Below are positions 9,283 through 18,074 of a stretch of DNA of 64,000 nucleotides, one piece after another. This DNA comes from Campylobacter magnus (lineage in GTDB: Bacteria > Campylobacterota > Campylobacteria > Campylobacterales > Campylobacteraceae), in contig NZ_JAQSLK010000006.1 of the NCBI RefSeq assembly GCF_028649595.1, positions 48,716-112,715 of the forward strand. Direction: 5' to 3'. Within the stretch, counting starts at the first letter, position 1. Each line of letters begins with the position of its first letter. The translations under genes and the position numbers were made by a program. The notes beneath the pieces are model-generated. The model saw only the letters and a list, made by a program, of their open reading frames with translations. It was not told the DNA's origin and did not search any database.

Positions 9283-9588
9283 ATGAAAAAAATCGCTCTA
9301 AGTGCGGCTGCGCTTTGCGTGACTGCTAGCATTTGTTTTGGTGCTGATGGTGCTAAGCTTTTTAAATCATGCGTTGCTTGCCACGGTGCAGCTGCAGAAA
9401 AGCCATATCTTGGCGGAAAAGTGCCTGCGCTAAAAAGTATCGCAAGTGCTGAGCGCCTAGAGAGTCTAAAAGGCTACAAAGCCGGCACTCTAAACAAAAA
9501 CGGCCAGGGTGGCATTATGAAAGCTCAAATGGCTAAGTTTAGCGAAGAAGATATAGCTGCAATCAATGCTTATATTGATTCGCTATAA
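9283..9588 (+). CDS. Cytochrome c553-like periplasmic c-type cytochrome (copy 2)
   Basis: Second member of the tandem pair. It has a signal peptide ending near CFGA, a CVACH haem site and the conserved GIMKAQMAKFSEEDIAAIN tail with the axial Met. An ATG at 9280 is also in frame, but the ribosome site AAGGAG (9272-9277) is better spaced for 9283. It is divergent enough from copy 1 to suggest different redox partners or expression, though this cannot be seen directly. Followed by a good intrinsic terminator. Confidence 0.92.
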   Translation: MKKIALSAAALCVTASICFGADGAKLFKSCVACHGAAAEKPYLGGKVPALKSIASAERLESLKGYKAGTLNKNGQGGIMKAQMAKFSEEDIAAINAYIDSL

Positions 9589-9606
9589 TTTGTCTTTATA
9601 AGAGCT

Positions 9607-9634
9607 GCCGTGGGTGAGAGCCCACGGCTTTTTT
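9607..9634 (+). terminator. Rho-independent terminator after the cytochrome pair
   Basis: Perfect 8-bp GC-rich stem GCCGTGGG/CCCACGGC with the six-base loop TGAGAG, followed by six T residues. It is a classic terminator and not made from the repeat family. Confidence 0.9.
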
Positions 9635-9674
9635 ATTTCACGATTAAAATCACATTTTATTTTTTTCAAGCTTT

Positions 9675-9842
9675 TAGGAATTCTAGATTTGGGAATTCTA
9701 GCTTAAGAGTATTTAGGGAATTCTAGATTTGGAATTCTAGAAGTATTTCTAAGGAATTCTAGATTAGGGAATTCTAGTTTTAGGGAATTCTAGTTTAAGG
9801 GTATCTAGGAATTCTAGATTTGGGAATTCTAGAATTCCTAGG
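9675..9842. repeat. Palindromic repeat cluster between convergent genes
   Basis: About nine GGAATTCTAG half-sites mostly in one orientation, ending with one full palindrome near 9826-9839. Spacers are short and AT-rich (TTTGG, TTAAG, AGTATTT). It fills the region between the cytochrome terminator and the end of cmeC. Confidence 0.9.
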
Positions 9843-9847
9843 TTAGT

Positions 9848-11269
9848 TTAGTATTTTAAAGTCTCATCAAGGCTTTTTTCTAAGCCTTTTGGATTTTTAA
9901 ATCCACCACCAAAGGCTTTAAAAACCTCTACAACTGAGCTAGCTAAACCTGCTTTGGAACTTGCTAGCTCTAGCCTTGCGCTAAGATGCTGGCGCTGTGC
10001 GTCAAGCAGCTCAAGATGAGAGCTATAGCCTGCCTCGTATCTAAGCTTGCTAAGCTCATAAACCCTAGCACCTGAGGCTTCAAGGTCGCTAGCAGCACTT
10101 AGTTTAAAATCAGCATTTTTACGAAGTTCAAGCGCATCTTTTACCTCACCAAGAGCGTTTTTAAGTGTTTTGTCGTATTCTAGCATGCTAGCATTTTGAT
10201 CTAGCCAAGCTAGTTTTACATTACTAGCAGTACGACCAAAGTCAAAAAGCGGCATCACCAAAGACCCACCTTTTTGCCAAGTGTGCGCTGAGCTTACTAA
10301 AAGACGCTCAAAGTCATTGCTAGTATAGCCAAAGGCTGCTGTTAGGCTAATTTGTGGAAAATACGCAGCTCTAGCTACGCCTATTTGGGCATTTGCAGCC
10401 TTAAATCTAAGCAAAGCAGCACCAACATCAGCTCTACGCTCTAAAATATCAGCACTAATGCCCTCTGGGACACTTGGGATAGTGTAGTTAGCGTCACTTA
10501 TAGTGATGTTGTTTTCAGCTATAAAGCTAGCATCTTTGCCGCTTAAAATCGCAAGTGCGGTGCGAGTTTTGCTAAGGCTATCTTGTAAGGTAGCAAGCTG
10601 CGAGCGTGCACTATCTACGCTAGCCTTGCTTTGGTAATACACAAGCTCTGTTATATAGCCACTTTCTAGCTCGGCTTTGCGGTATTCTAGCGTTTGTTCG
10701 TAGCTTGCAAGGCTTTCTTTTAATATATTTTCTTGCTCACTTAGCGCAATTAGCGAAAAGTATGTATTTGCCACGCTTGCAGCTATGCTAAGTCTTGCGT
10801 TTTGAACATCCATCGCACTTGCTTCATACATAGCGATGCCAGCTCTTGCAGCATTTCTTACTCTACCCCACAGATCAATCTCCCAGCTTAAAACTGCGCC
10901 TAAGCTAGTAAGCGTGCTAGTGCTTCTGCCCTGCGGCGAGCGCTCGCTAGTTTCGCTTTTGATAGAGCTTGCCTCGCCTTTTACATTTGGCGTAAACTCT
11001 AGCTTTGCTAGATCCATTTGAACTTTTGCTTGCTCAAGCGAATTTAGTGCTAAAAGTAGATCAGAGTTTTTGCTAAGAGCTAAACTCATTAGCTCGTTTA
11101 GCTGAGAATTATTAAACTCCTCCCACCAACTCTCATTTATATCCTTTACCATAACAGGATTTGCTAGGCTTACATTAGTATCCACAACTGGCATTTTTGG
11201 GCGCAGGTTACAAGCAGAAAAACTAAGAGCTATGGCAAATACTACTAGGAATTCTAGAATTCTACGCAT
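9848..11269 (-). CDS. cmeC: RND efflux outer-membrane channel (CmeC/TolC-like lipoprotein)
   Basis: Outer-membrane exit duct of a tripartite multidrug efflux pump. The N-terminus has a signal with a lipobox-like SFSAC at about residues 16-20, so it is probably lipid-anchored. Two OEP domain repeats follow (about residues 60-240 and 270-455), each helical and alanine/leucine-rich, typical of the NodT subfamily. It is 473 residues, similar to CmeC of C. jejuni. It overlaps cmeB by eight bases. A repeat copy at 11247-11263 encodes the early residues RILEFL, so the signal peptide carries repeat-derived sequence. Confidence 0.9.
   Translation of the reverse strand: MRRILEFLVVFAIALSFSACNLRPKMPVVDTNVSLANPVMVKDINESWWEEFNNSQLNELMSLALSKNSDLLLALNSLEQAKVQMDLAKLEFTPNVKGEASSIKSETSERSPQGRSTSTLTSLGAVLSWEIDLWGRVRNAARAGIAMYEASAMDVQNARLSIAASVANTYFSLIALSEQENILKESLASYEQTLEYRKAELESGYITELVYYQSKASVDSARSQLATLQDSLSKTRTALAILSGKDASFIAENNITISDANYTIPSVPEGISADILERRADVGAALLRFKAANAQIGVARAAYFPQISLTAAFGYTSNDFERLLVSSAHTWQKGGSLVMPLFDFGRTASNVKLAWLDQNASMLEYDKTLKNALGEVKDALELRKNADFKLSAASDLEASGARVYELSKLRYEAGYSSHLELLDAQRQHLSARLELASSKAGLASSVVEVFKAFGGGFKNPKGLEKSLDETLKY
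11247..11263. repeat. Palindromic repeat within the cmeC start region
   Basis: Nearly complete palindrome (right arm ends AATTCTA) lying over codons 3-8 of cmeC, read in the ILEFL frame. It is one of the repeat copies located in coding sequence. Confidence 0.8.
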
Positions 11270-14200
11270 TTTTTACTCCTTGTGCTGCTTTTTTCTCTGC
11301 TTTTGCTCTGCGCTTAGCATTCCAGCTCTCTAAAAGATAAAAGAAAAGTGGCACAAAGAAAATAGAAATCGTGCTGGCAAAAATCATACCGCCTATAACG
11401 CCTGTGCCTATGCTGTGGCGCGAAGCAGCTCCAGCTCCGCTAGCTAGGGCAAGTGGCAAAACGCCAAGCGTGAAAGCAAGGCTAGTCATACAAATAGGGC
11501 GGAAGCGCATTTTTGCTCCATTTATCGCAGCTTGAGCGATATTTACGCCTTTGCTTAGATGCTCTTGCATAGCAAACTCTACGATGAGAATCGCATTTTT
11601 TGCTGCTAGACCTATCAAAAGAATAAGGCCGATTTGGAAGTAAATATCATTGCTTAGACCCCTAGCCCAAGTAAAGAGCAAGGCTCCAAGCACAGAAAAT
11701 GGCACCGCTGTAATAACAGCTAATGGCATTAGCCATCTCTCATACTGCGCTGCAAGGATAAGAAACACAAACACAAGTCCTAGCACAAAGGCTTTTGCTC
11801 CAGTTCCTGCTGAGTTTACTTCTTGATACGAACTACCTGCCCAGCCTATGCTATATCCGCTTGGCAACTCTTCTTTTATGATTTGTGAAATCGCCTCTAT
11901 AGCCTCACCTGAGGTATAGCCTGGCTTTGGAGAGCCCATTAGTTTAGCAGCTGGGAAGGCATTAAATCTATCCACGCTATCAGCACCAAGTGAGCGTTCA
12001 AGCGTTATCAAAGAGTCTATTGGCACTAGCTCGCCATACATGCTTCGCACATAGAGATTTGATATATCATTTGGATTATCACGGCCCCCCTCTTCTGCTC
12101 TTAGCTGAACTCTAAAGGTCTTACCATAAATATTAAAGTCATTTACATAATACTGACCTATAGTAGAACTTAGCGTAAAGAAAATATCATTAATATTTAT
12201 GCCTAGCATTTTGATTTTTTCTCTATCTAAGGTTAGTTTATAGATAGGGAAGTTTGTATCTAGCGTGGTGCGAACTTGCATCAAAGCAGGGTGAGCGTTT
12301 GCTTTTTGGGCTACTCTGCGCAAATCCTCTTCAATCTCATTATATGTCCTACCATCTGTGTTTTGCGCATATAGCTCAAAGCCACCAGTGACTGAAAGAC
12401 CCATGATAGCAGGTGGAACAAGAGCAAAGCTCATAGAGTTTCTATCCATGCCAAAGAGCTTTTTGTTAAAATCAGCCGCCATAGCAGCACTTGAGTTTTC
12501 ATAGCCTGGGCGCTCGCTCCAGTTTTTTAGCACCACAAAAGAAACACCAGCATTTTCTCTAAGTCCACCACCAAGCAAATCATAGCCTGCTACTTCTGTA
12601 AACTTATCTACTCTAGGATCATTTGTTATAAGGTTTCTAATGTTTCCTAAAGTCTCACTAGTGCGGTTTAGCGCAGATGCAGGTGGCAAAGTAGCTACTG
12701 TTAAAAGCACACCTTTATCTTCTTCTGGTACTAGTCCACCTGGGGTGATTTTAAATAGCCCTATCATAGCAGCTATCAAAATAATAACTATAAGCAAACT
12801 TCTAATAGTATGCTTTATTACCATAGCAACACCGCTAGTAAATATACGCGTAGAAAAATCAAAAAATTCATTGTATTTTTTTATAAACCAAAAAGGCTCG
12901 CTTTCTTTTTTGCGCAAGATAAGCGCGCAAAGTGCTGGTGTAAGAGTAAGTGCCACAAAACCTGAAAAAGCCACGCTGGTAACCAAAGTAAGGGCAAACT
13001 GCTTTTGGATAAGTCCTACAAAGCCCTCAATAAAGCTCACTGGGATAAACACAGCACCCAAAACTAGCACGATAGAAATAACAGGCGAGGTAATCTCACG
13101 CATTGCCTCAATTGTAGCGTCTTTTACACTGATATTTGGGTTTTCGTGCAGTATACGCTCGACATTTTCTATAACAATAATCGCATCATCCACAACTATA
13201 CCAATAGCAAGCACTAGGGCAAAAAGAGTAATAAGATTTATTGAAAATCCTAGCACATAAATACCAATAAAGGCTCCACACAAAGATACTGGCACAGCAA
13301 GTAGTGGAATAATCGTCGCTCTAACATTTCCTAAGAACATATAAATAACTAACACAACCAAAACCATAGCTTCAATGAAGGTTTTAACAACTTCTTTTAT
13401 AGATATACGCACGAACTCAGTCGTATCATAAGCTAGTGTATATTTTAGTCCCTCAGGCCAGCTGTCTTTTAGCTTTTCTAGTCTATTTACTACTTGATCC
13501 ATTACTTCAATAGCATTTGCGCCACTTTGCATAGTAATGAAAACTGGCTGCATAGGCTTGCCGTTATACTTAGCTATAGTAAACTGCTGTCTTGCGCCAA
13601 GCTCTACTGTGGCTACATCTTTTAGACGCAAAATTTGTCCGTTTTTCTCTGCTTTTAAAATTATATTTTCAAACTGCTCGGCTGTGGTAAACCTGCCCTC
13701 AGCTTGCACGGCATATACAAAGGCTGTATTTGGATTGATAGGCCCTTCACCGATTTTTCCTACAGCGTATTGGCTGTTTTGTTCGCTAATAGCAGCTGCT
13801 ATTTCAGCAGAGGTGATATTATGCTCATGCATTAGCTCAGGTTTTAGCCAAACACGCATAGAATAATCTCTATTTCCAATAGCTTCAGCACTACCCACGC
13901 CAGGCACACGAGAAAGATCATCAACTATATTTATTTTAACATAGTTTGCTAGTTCTGTGATGTCCATATTCTCGCTATCATCAGTAAATGCAAAAACACC
14001 TAAAATAGTGCTTGATCTCTCATTTACAGTTACTCCAAGTCTGCGAACTTCTTCTGGTAGTAAGTTTACAGCTGAGGTAATGCGGTTATTTACATTTACC
14101 TTAGCAGTTTGTGGGTCGGTGCCGGTTTTAAAATATACATTTATATTCATAGTACCAGTTGATGAGCTAGTGCTTTGCATATATATCATATCTTCAACGC

Positions 14201-14414
14201 CATTTATAGCATCTTCAAGAGGGGCAGCGACAGTCTGGGCGATAGTAGCAGCGTCAGCTCCGCTATAAGTAGCACTTACAACGATTTGTGGCGGAGTAAG
14301 CCTTGGATATTCTTCAATAGAAGCATTATAAAGTCCTGCTAAACCTGCAATTACAATAATAATGGAAATAACGCTGGCAAAAACAGGGCGTTCAATAAAA
14401 AACTTTGAAAACAT
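11262..14414 (-). CDS. cmeB: RND multidrug efflux transporter, inner-membrane pump (CmeB-like, HAE1)
   Basis: Proton-driven pump that captures drugs and bile salts in the periplasm and inner membrane. It has 1050 residues with the N-terminal [18 protein letters not shown], two large periplasmic loops and about twelve membrane helices. The acidic relay motif [16 protein letters not shown] (near residue 405) is present, as is the second repeat [14 protein letters not shown]. It lies nine bases after cmeA and overlaps cmeC. Substrates cannot be read from sequence, but operon layout and length match CmeABC of C. jejuni. Confidence 0.94.
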   Translation of the reverse strand: MFSKFFIERPVFASVISIIIVIAGLAGLYNASIEEYPRLTPPQIVVSATYSGADAATIAQTVAAPLEDAINGVEDMIYMQSTSSSTGTMNINVYFKTGTDPQTAKVNVNNRITSAVNLLPEEVRRLGVTVNERSSTILGVFAFTDDSENMDITELANYVKINIVDDLSRVPGVGSAEAIGNRDYSMRVWLKPELMHEHNITSAEIAAAISEQNSQYAVGKIGEGPINPNTAFVYAVQAEGRFTTAEQFENIILKAEKNGQILRLKDVATVELGARQQFTIAKYNGKPMQPVFITMQSGANAIEVMDQVVNRLEKLKDSWPEGLKYTLAYDTTEFVRISIKEVVKTFIEAMVLVVLVIYMFLGNVRATIIPLLAVPVSLCGAFIGIYVLGFSINLITLFALVLAIGIVVDDAIIVIENVERILHENPNISVKDATIEAMREITSPVISIVLVLGAVFIPVSFIEGFVGLIQKQFALTLVTSVAFSGFVALTLTPALCALILRKKESEPFWFIKKYNEFFDFSTRIFTSGVAMVIKHTIRSLLIVIILIAAMIGLFKITPGGLVPEEDKGVLLTVATLPPASALNRTSETLGNIRNLITNDPRVDKFTEVAGYDLLGGGLRENAGVSFVVLKNWSERPGYENSSAAMAADFNKKLFGMDRNSMSFALVPPAIMGLSVTGGFELYAQNTDGRTYNEIEEDLRRVAQKANAHPALMQVRTTLDTNFPIYKLTLDREKIKMLGININDIFFTLSSTIGQYYVNDFNIYGKTFRVQLRAEEGGRDNPNDISNLYVRSMYGELVPIDSLITLERSLGADSVDRFNAFPAAKLMGSPKPGYTSGEAIEAISQIIKEELPSGYSIGWAGSSYQEVNSAGTGAKAFVLGLVFVFLILAAQYERWLMPLAVITAVPFSVLGALLFTWARGLSNDIYFQIGLILLIGLAAKNAILIVEFAMQEHLSKGVNIAQAAINGAKMRFRPICMTSLAFTLGVLPLALASGAGAASRHSIGTGVIGGMIFASTISIFFVPLFFYLLESWNAKRRAKAEKKAAQGVKNA

Positions 14415-14423
14415 AATAAACCT

Positions 14424-15569
14424 CTATTTTGTAGCGTTATTTTCAGCCTTAGCCGGCATAGCAGTAGGATTATTTGGGTCGTTTATGATTTGCACAGCTG
14501 AGCCTGGGCCTATTTTTTTGAAGTTATCCATAGCTAAAATATCGCCATCATTTATGCCTGAACTTACTATGTAATCAAATCCAACATTGCTAGCAATTTT
14601 GATATATTTTTTTTCTATTTTTCCATCTTTTATAGTATAAACATAAGAGCCTTTTGGATCTTGGCTTACTATTTTTTGCGGGATTTTAAAGGCATTTTTT
14701 TGGAAAAAACCATCTACTTCAATTTTAGTGTAAATTCCTGGTTTTATAGCGTGGTCTTTATTTTCAAAAACAGCCTTTGCCTCCACGCTTGCAGTACCTG
14801 AGTTTACTACGCTATCAATAAAAATTAGCTTGCCAGTGTATTTTTTATCATCTATTACCATGCTTACAGTTGGATTTAGCCTTTTCCACGAGCCATCTGC
14901 TACGCTATTATCCATTTCTAGCTTTCTTACATCACTCATACCAAATCTTACATAAATAGGATCAAGCTTGCTAATTCGCACAAGCTCACTACCACGCTCA
15001 GCAAAGCTACCTACATTTTGGCGGTTATCACCTACTACACCATCAAATGGAGCTAATAGCATTGAGTCTTGCCAGTCAATCTTAGCACTTTTTGCGTTGC
15101 CTAGGGCTGTTTTTGTATTTGCAGTTGCAGCTGTGTAGGCTGCTAGTGCGTTATCATAGTCTTTTTGGCTAACTGCGTTTTTTTCTTTTAGCACTTTTAC
15201 TCTTTTAAACTCTTTGCCTGCGTTTTGTTCACTCGCAACTGCTGCTTGATAAGCGCCTTGTGCGCTATCATAAAGAGCCTTGTAGCGAGCCTCATCTATT
15301 TTTAGAAGCTGTTCGCCTGCTTTTACCTGCGCGCCTGGGGTAAAAAGCTGTTCTGTAATAGAGCCTGAAACCTTGGCTTTTAGCATTACATCAAGGTCGC
15401 TGAAAGTTTGTCCATTAAAGCTTAAAAGAAGTGGTTGATCGCCCATTTTTACCTTCATAGCAGTCACTGGTAAAGGTGGCATTTGCTGCGCTTGTTTTTC
15501 ATCGCTGCAGCCTATGAAAGACGAGCTAAAAACGGCAAAAATAGCTGATATTACTAGATATTTTTTCAT
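14424..15569 (-). CDS. cmeA: RND efflux periplasmic adaptor (CmeA-like lipoprotein)
   Basis: Membrane-fusion subunit linking CmeB to CmeC. The preferred ATG at 15569 follows GAGG and gives 381 residues; an in-frame TTG five codons upstream is less likely. A lipobox SFIGC at about residues 17-21 predicts a lipid-anchored periplasmic protein. Biotinyl-lipoyl-like and alpha-hairpin regions (about residues 55-170) and beta-barrel segments follow, ending in a low-complexity tail. First gene of cmeABC. An inverted repeat lies just upstream, but no TetR-type regulator such as CmeR is in the window. Confidence 0.92.
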   Translation of the reverse strand: MKKYLVISAIFAVFSSSFIGCSDEKQAQQMPPLPVTAMKVKMGDQPLLLSFNGQTFSDLDVMLKAKVSGSITEQLFTPGAQVKAGEQLLKIDEARYKALYDSAQGAYQAAVASEQNAGKEFKRVKVLKEKNAVSQKDYDNALAAYTAATANTKTALGNAKSAKIDWQDSMLLAPFDGVVGDNRQNVGSFAERGSELVRISKLDPIYVRFGMSDVRKLEMDNSVADGSWKRLNPTVSMVIDDKKYTGKLIFIDSVVNSGTASVEAKAVFENKDHAIKPGIYTKIEVDGFFQKNAFKIPQKIVSQDPKGSYVYTIKDGKIEKKYIKIASNVGFDYIVSSGINDGDILAMDNFKKIGPGSAVQIINDPNNPTAMPAKAENNATK

Positions 15570-15578
15570 ATTAAAACC

Positions 15579-15596
15579 TCGCAATTTTTCTTGCGA
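15579..15596 (-). promoter_or_regulatory. Inverted repeat at the cmeABC promoter, candidate operator
   Basis: TCGCAA and TTGCGA separated by six bases form an 18-bp interrupted palindrome, directly downstream of a TAAAAT -10 box (15596-15601, minus strand) and about ten bases before the cmeA ATG. This position suits a repressor site over the transcription start. It is unlike the CmeR operator I recall from C. jejuni. Confidence 0.45.
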
Positions 15597-15655
15597 TTTT
15601 AGCTTAAAAATTTAAATTTTTATGATAATTTTTAAAAAATATTTTGTATTTTATA

Positions 15656-15716
15656 AGGAATTCTAGAATTCTTAGGATAATTTTACACTAGGAATTCTAG
15701 AATTCTAGAATTCCTA
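15656..15716. repeat. Palindromic repeat cluster
   Basis: One palindrome followed by a compound copy in which AATTCTAG is repeated three times in a row. It lies between the cmeABC promoter and the end of yceI. Confidence 0.88.
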
Positions 15717-15740
15717 AAAGAAATTTTAAGCTTTTAAAGC

Positions 15741-16307
15741 TTATTTTACATTTACCTCAAAGCCGATTTCTACTTCGCTCCAAGTGTTATTACCATGAAG
15801 TCCTTTAATAGTAGTATCAGTTCTAAACGCATCAAAAGCGGCTGTGGCCTTATAGTCTTTTATATCTATGCTAGTCTTTGCTACTAATTTGCCGTTTTCT
15901 ACTACATAGCCCATTTCTACATCTCTTTGGATGCCATTAAAAGTAATTGTAGTTTTTAGCTTGCCAGCTTTATCATCGCCCTCTACAGCGTTGATTAGGG
16001 CTTTTGCTTCTTTGCTATTTAGTTTAGCAAAAAACTTATCACGCATATTTTTATCGCGAAGTGGGTTTTTGTTTGTATCTACTTTGTTTAGATCGATTAG
16101 AGCAGTTGCACCTTCGAGCACCTCTTTTGCGCTGCCATTAGTGGTTTTGAAGCTAAACTTTGCTTCTTTAAAAGTCATAGGAACAGCGATTTTTTGGTTT
16201 GTTTTGTAGCCTGTAACTACTGGTTTTACACTCGCTTCATCAATGCTAAGCGCAAAAAGTGAACTAGCACCAAAAATTAGTGCTGCCACAACTAGTGATT
16301 TTTTCAT
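15741..16307 (-). CDS. YceI family periplasmic protein
   Basis: A 188-residue secreted protein with a Sec signal peptide (cleavage near FALS, residue 19-22). The rest is a lipocalin-like beta-barrel typical of YceI, a family that binds polyisoprenoid-like lipids. The C-terminal stretch VEIGFEVNVK is typical of the last strand. The ribosome site AAAGGAG precedes the ATG. It lies 17 bases after the DsbC-like gene and is likely co-transcribed with it. The physiological role in Campylobacter is not established. Confidence 0.85.
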   Translation of the reverse strand: MKKSLVVAALIFGASSLFALSIDEASVKPVVTGYKTNQKIAVPMTFKEAKFSFKTTNGSAKEVLEGATALIDLNKVDTNKNPLRDKNMRDKFFAKLNSKEAKALINAVEGDDKAGKLKTTITFNGIQRDVEMGYVVENGKLVAKTSIDIKDYKATAAFDAFRTDTTIKGLHGNNTWSEVEIGFEVNVK

Positions 16308-16324
16308 TTTTACTCCTTTTGGTT

Positions 16325-17062
16325 TTATTTTATTTCTAAATTACTAGCTTCTATAAAAGCTGGAACGCCACGAATCGCCCCTGTAGCAAAGATGCTATGA
16401 ACGATTTCTTGCTCTTTTTTTATCTTTTCGGCTTTATACTCTGGGGCAGCATTTGCTTTGTCATAATACTTGCGAAGTAAAGCAATTTTTTCTGCGTCAG
16501 TTTTGGCTGATTTCATCTGCTCTTGTATAGCAAGAGAGCGTGCCACAGCATCCTCGCCATGACTAGTAAGTGGAGTGAAAACTAGCTTTAATCTATATTC
16601 TTTTAGCGTAGTTTCAATATTTTTTAACTCTTCTTGGCAATAAGGGCAAAGCGGGTCAGTAAAAACATACATAAGCTCTTTTTTGCTATCGCCTAATTCC
16701 ATGATTTTTTCTTGTGGGTAGGTTTTTAGCAAAGCCCCTAGCTTTTTATATCCTGCAAACTGGCGTTTTTCTTGTTCTGCTTTTTGAAAATCACCTGCGT
16801 AAGAAATTTTCTTTTCTACATCTATTACATCTGGGAAAAGATACTTGCCATCAGTGAAAAACACCTGTCTCATCTCGTCAGTTTTGCCTTTTATAGCGAT
16901 TATGATTTGCTCAAGGCCCACGCCTTCAAGCTGGCTTCTTTCATCTATCTTAGCTTCAACACCTTTTGGTAAATCAAACATAGATAAAATCTGCTCATCA
17001 CTAAGCTCGCCAAAAGCCGTGCTTGCTAGCAAAGCGCTTGCTAGAATTACTGATTTTTTCAT
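16325..17062 (-). CDS. Periplasmic thiol:disulphide interchange protein, DsbC/DsbG-like
   Basis: Signal peptide (about residues 1-18, ending STAFG), an N-terminal segment resembling a DsbC dimerisation domain (about 20-100) and a C-terminal thioredoxin-fold domain with the redox motif Cys139-Pro-Tyr-Cys142 and the cis-proline loop RGVPAFIE. Such proteins form or isomerise disulphides in the periplasm. The exact role cannot be fixed from sequence; epsilonproteobacterial dimeric oxidases of the HP0231 type have a similar architecture. It is first in a two-gene operon with yceI and has a TATAATTGCGC promoter upstream (minus strand, 17094-17099). Confidence 0.82.
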   Translation of the reverse strand: MKKSVILASALLASTAFGELSDEQILSMFDLPKGVEAKIDERSQLEGVGLEQIIIAIKGKTDEMRQVFFTDGKYLFPDVIDVEKKISYAGDFQKAEQEKRQFAGYKKLGALLKTYPQEKIMELGDSKKELMYVFTDPLCPYCQEELKNIETTLKEYRLKLVFTPLTSHGEDAVARSLAIQEQMKSAKTDAEKIALLRKYYDKANAAPEYKAEKIKKEQEIVHSIFATGAIRGVPAFIEASNLEIK

Positions 17063-17093
17063 TTTTGTCCTTAAAATTTTAATCCAAAGCGCA

Positions 17094-17099
17094 ATTATA
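17094..17099 (-). promoter_or_regulatory. -10 box of the dsb-yceI operon
   Basis: Minus-strand TATAAT followed by TGCGC, the same discriminator seen at the ksgA and pcm promoters. It is about 32 bases before the ATG, with AAGGAC as ribosome site. Confidence 0.55.
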
Positions 17100-17156
17100 C
17101 AAGAAAAATTGTAAACAAATACTAGAATTCCATATAATTTATTTTAATATAAATTT

Positions 17157-17172
17157 TGGAATAATTTTTGCT
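17157..17172 (+). promoter_or_regulatory. Sigma-54 (RpoN) promoter of flgD-flgE
   Basis: TGGAATAATTTTTGCT has GG at 17158-17159 and GC at 17170-17171, exactly ten bases apart as required for -24/-12 elements. It lies 45 bases before flgD. RpoN control of hook and rod genes is established in C. jejuni. Confidence 0.85.
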
Positions 17173-17216
17173 TATAAATCAGTGCCAAAACCTAAAATCT
17201 ATAGAAAGGATAGCAA

Positions 17217-17933
17217 ATGGCAGACTACATGGATACCACAAACACAACCTCAGCGTTAAATAATGCTCTTGCAAGCACAAATGCTAGGGCGGTTCGTGGC
17301 TCAACTCCAACAAATCCAAATGCTGAGCTAAAACAAGAAGACTTTTTGGCACTGCTTCTTACTGAGCTTCAGTATCAAGACCCAACAGAGCCTATGGATA
17401 GCCAAAAAATGCTAGAACAAACCTCTATGCTCTCTCAACTAAGCATGCAGCAAAAAACAAATGATGTCATGCAAAAGTTAGCTAGCCAAATGGAAAGTGC
17501 GTTTTCTATGAGTGCGATGAACGCTCTTGGTAGTTATGCGACAATCTCTAGTTCAGTTACTAAAGATGATGCTACAAAATCTCTTGGTCTTCCTGTAAAC
17601 TTCCCAGAAGATATTTCAGGTGCTACAATAGAGGTCAAAAACAATGCTGGCACAGTGGTTCGCAACATCGAGCTTGGTGCGATGACAAAGGGTACGGCTA
17701 CTATCGAGTGGGATCTACTAAACAACAATAAAAACCAAGTAGATAATGGCACTTATACCTACGCGGTCAAATACACCACCAAAGACGGACGCCAAATGGA
17801 TATGCAAAACACAAACTACTTGGTTGAGAGTGTGCGTTTCCAAAACGGCGAAGCTGAGTTTAAGGTAGCTGGCAATTACATAAAAGCAAATAGAATTTCT
17901 GAGTTTAGCGCCTTGCCTAGCTCAAATAGCTAG
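17217..17933 (+). CDS. flgD: Flagellar hook assembly (capping) protein FlgD
   Basis: Scaffold that caps the growing hook and is later discarded. The N-terminal half has the diagnostic stretch QEDFLALLLTELQYQDPTEPMD (about residues 40-62) and MLEQTSMLSQLSMQQ. The C-terminal half (about residues 110-220) holds the beta-rich FlgD Ig-like region with YTYAVKYTTKDG. It has 238 residues and good context: a sigma-54 promoter upstream and flgE downstream. In C. jejuni a fliK-like gene precedes flgD; here it is replaced by divergent dsb-yceI. Confidence 0.93.
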   Translation: MADYMDTTNTTSALNNALASTNARAVRGSTPTNPNAELKQEDFLALLLTELQYQDPTEPMDSQKMLEQTSMLSQLSMQQKTNDVMQKLASQMESAFSMSAMNALGSYATISSSVTKDDATKSLGLPVNFPEDISGATIEVKNNAGTVVRNIELGAMTKGTATIEWDLLNNNKNQVDNGTYTYAVKYTTKDGRQMDMQNTNYLVESVRFQNGEAEFKVAGNYIKANRISEFSALPSSNS

Positions 17934-17948
17934 AAAATCTAGCTTAAT

Positions 17949-18050
17949 TTTTAGCAAGGAATTCTAGAATTCCTTGCTAAAATTATAGGGAATTCTAGAA
18001 TTCCTTGAGTATTTAAGGACAAAAAAGCAAGGAATTCTAGAATTCCTAAG
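17949..18050. repeat. Palindromic repeats between flgD and flgE
   Basis: Three full palindromes. The first is extended into a 34-bp perfect palindrome (17949-17982) that begins TTTTAGCAAGG and ends with its complement, so transcribed RNA would form a long hairpin followed by an A-rich tail. It could lower expression of flgE relative to flgD or protect message ends. Confidence 0.9.
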
Positions 18051-18074
18051 AAAAATTATTTAAGGATAAAGCCC

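Noticed and set aside
12640..13260. Plus-strand frame of 206 codons inside cmeB
   Set aside because: It is an antisense shadow of the pump gene, with no ribosome site or family resemblance.
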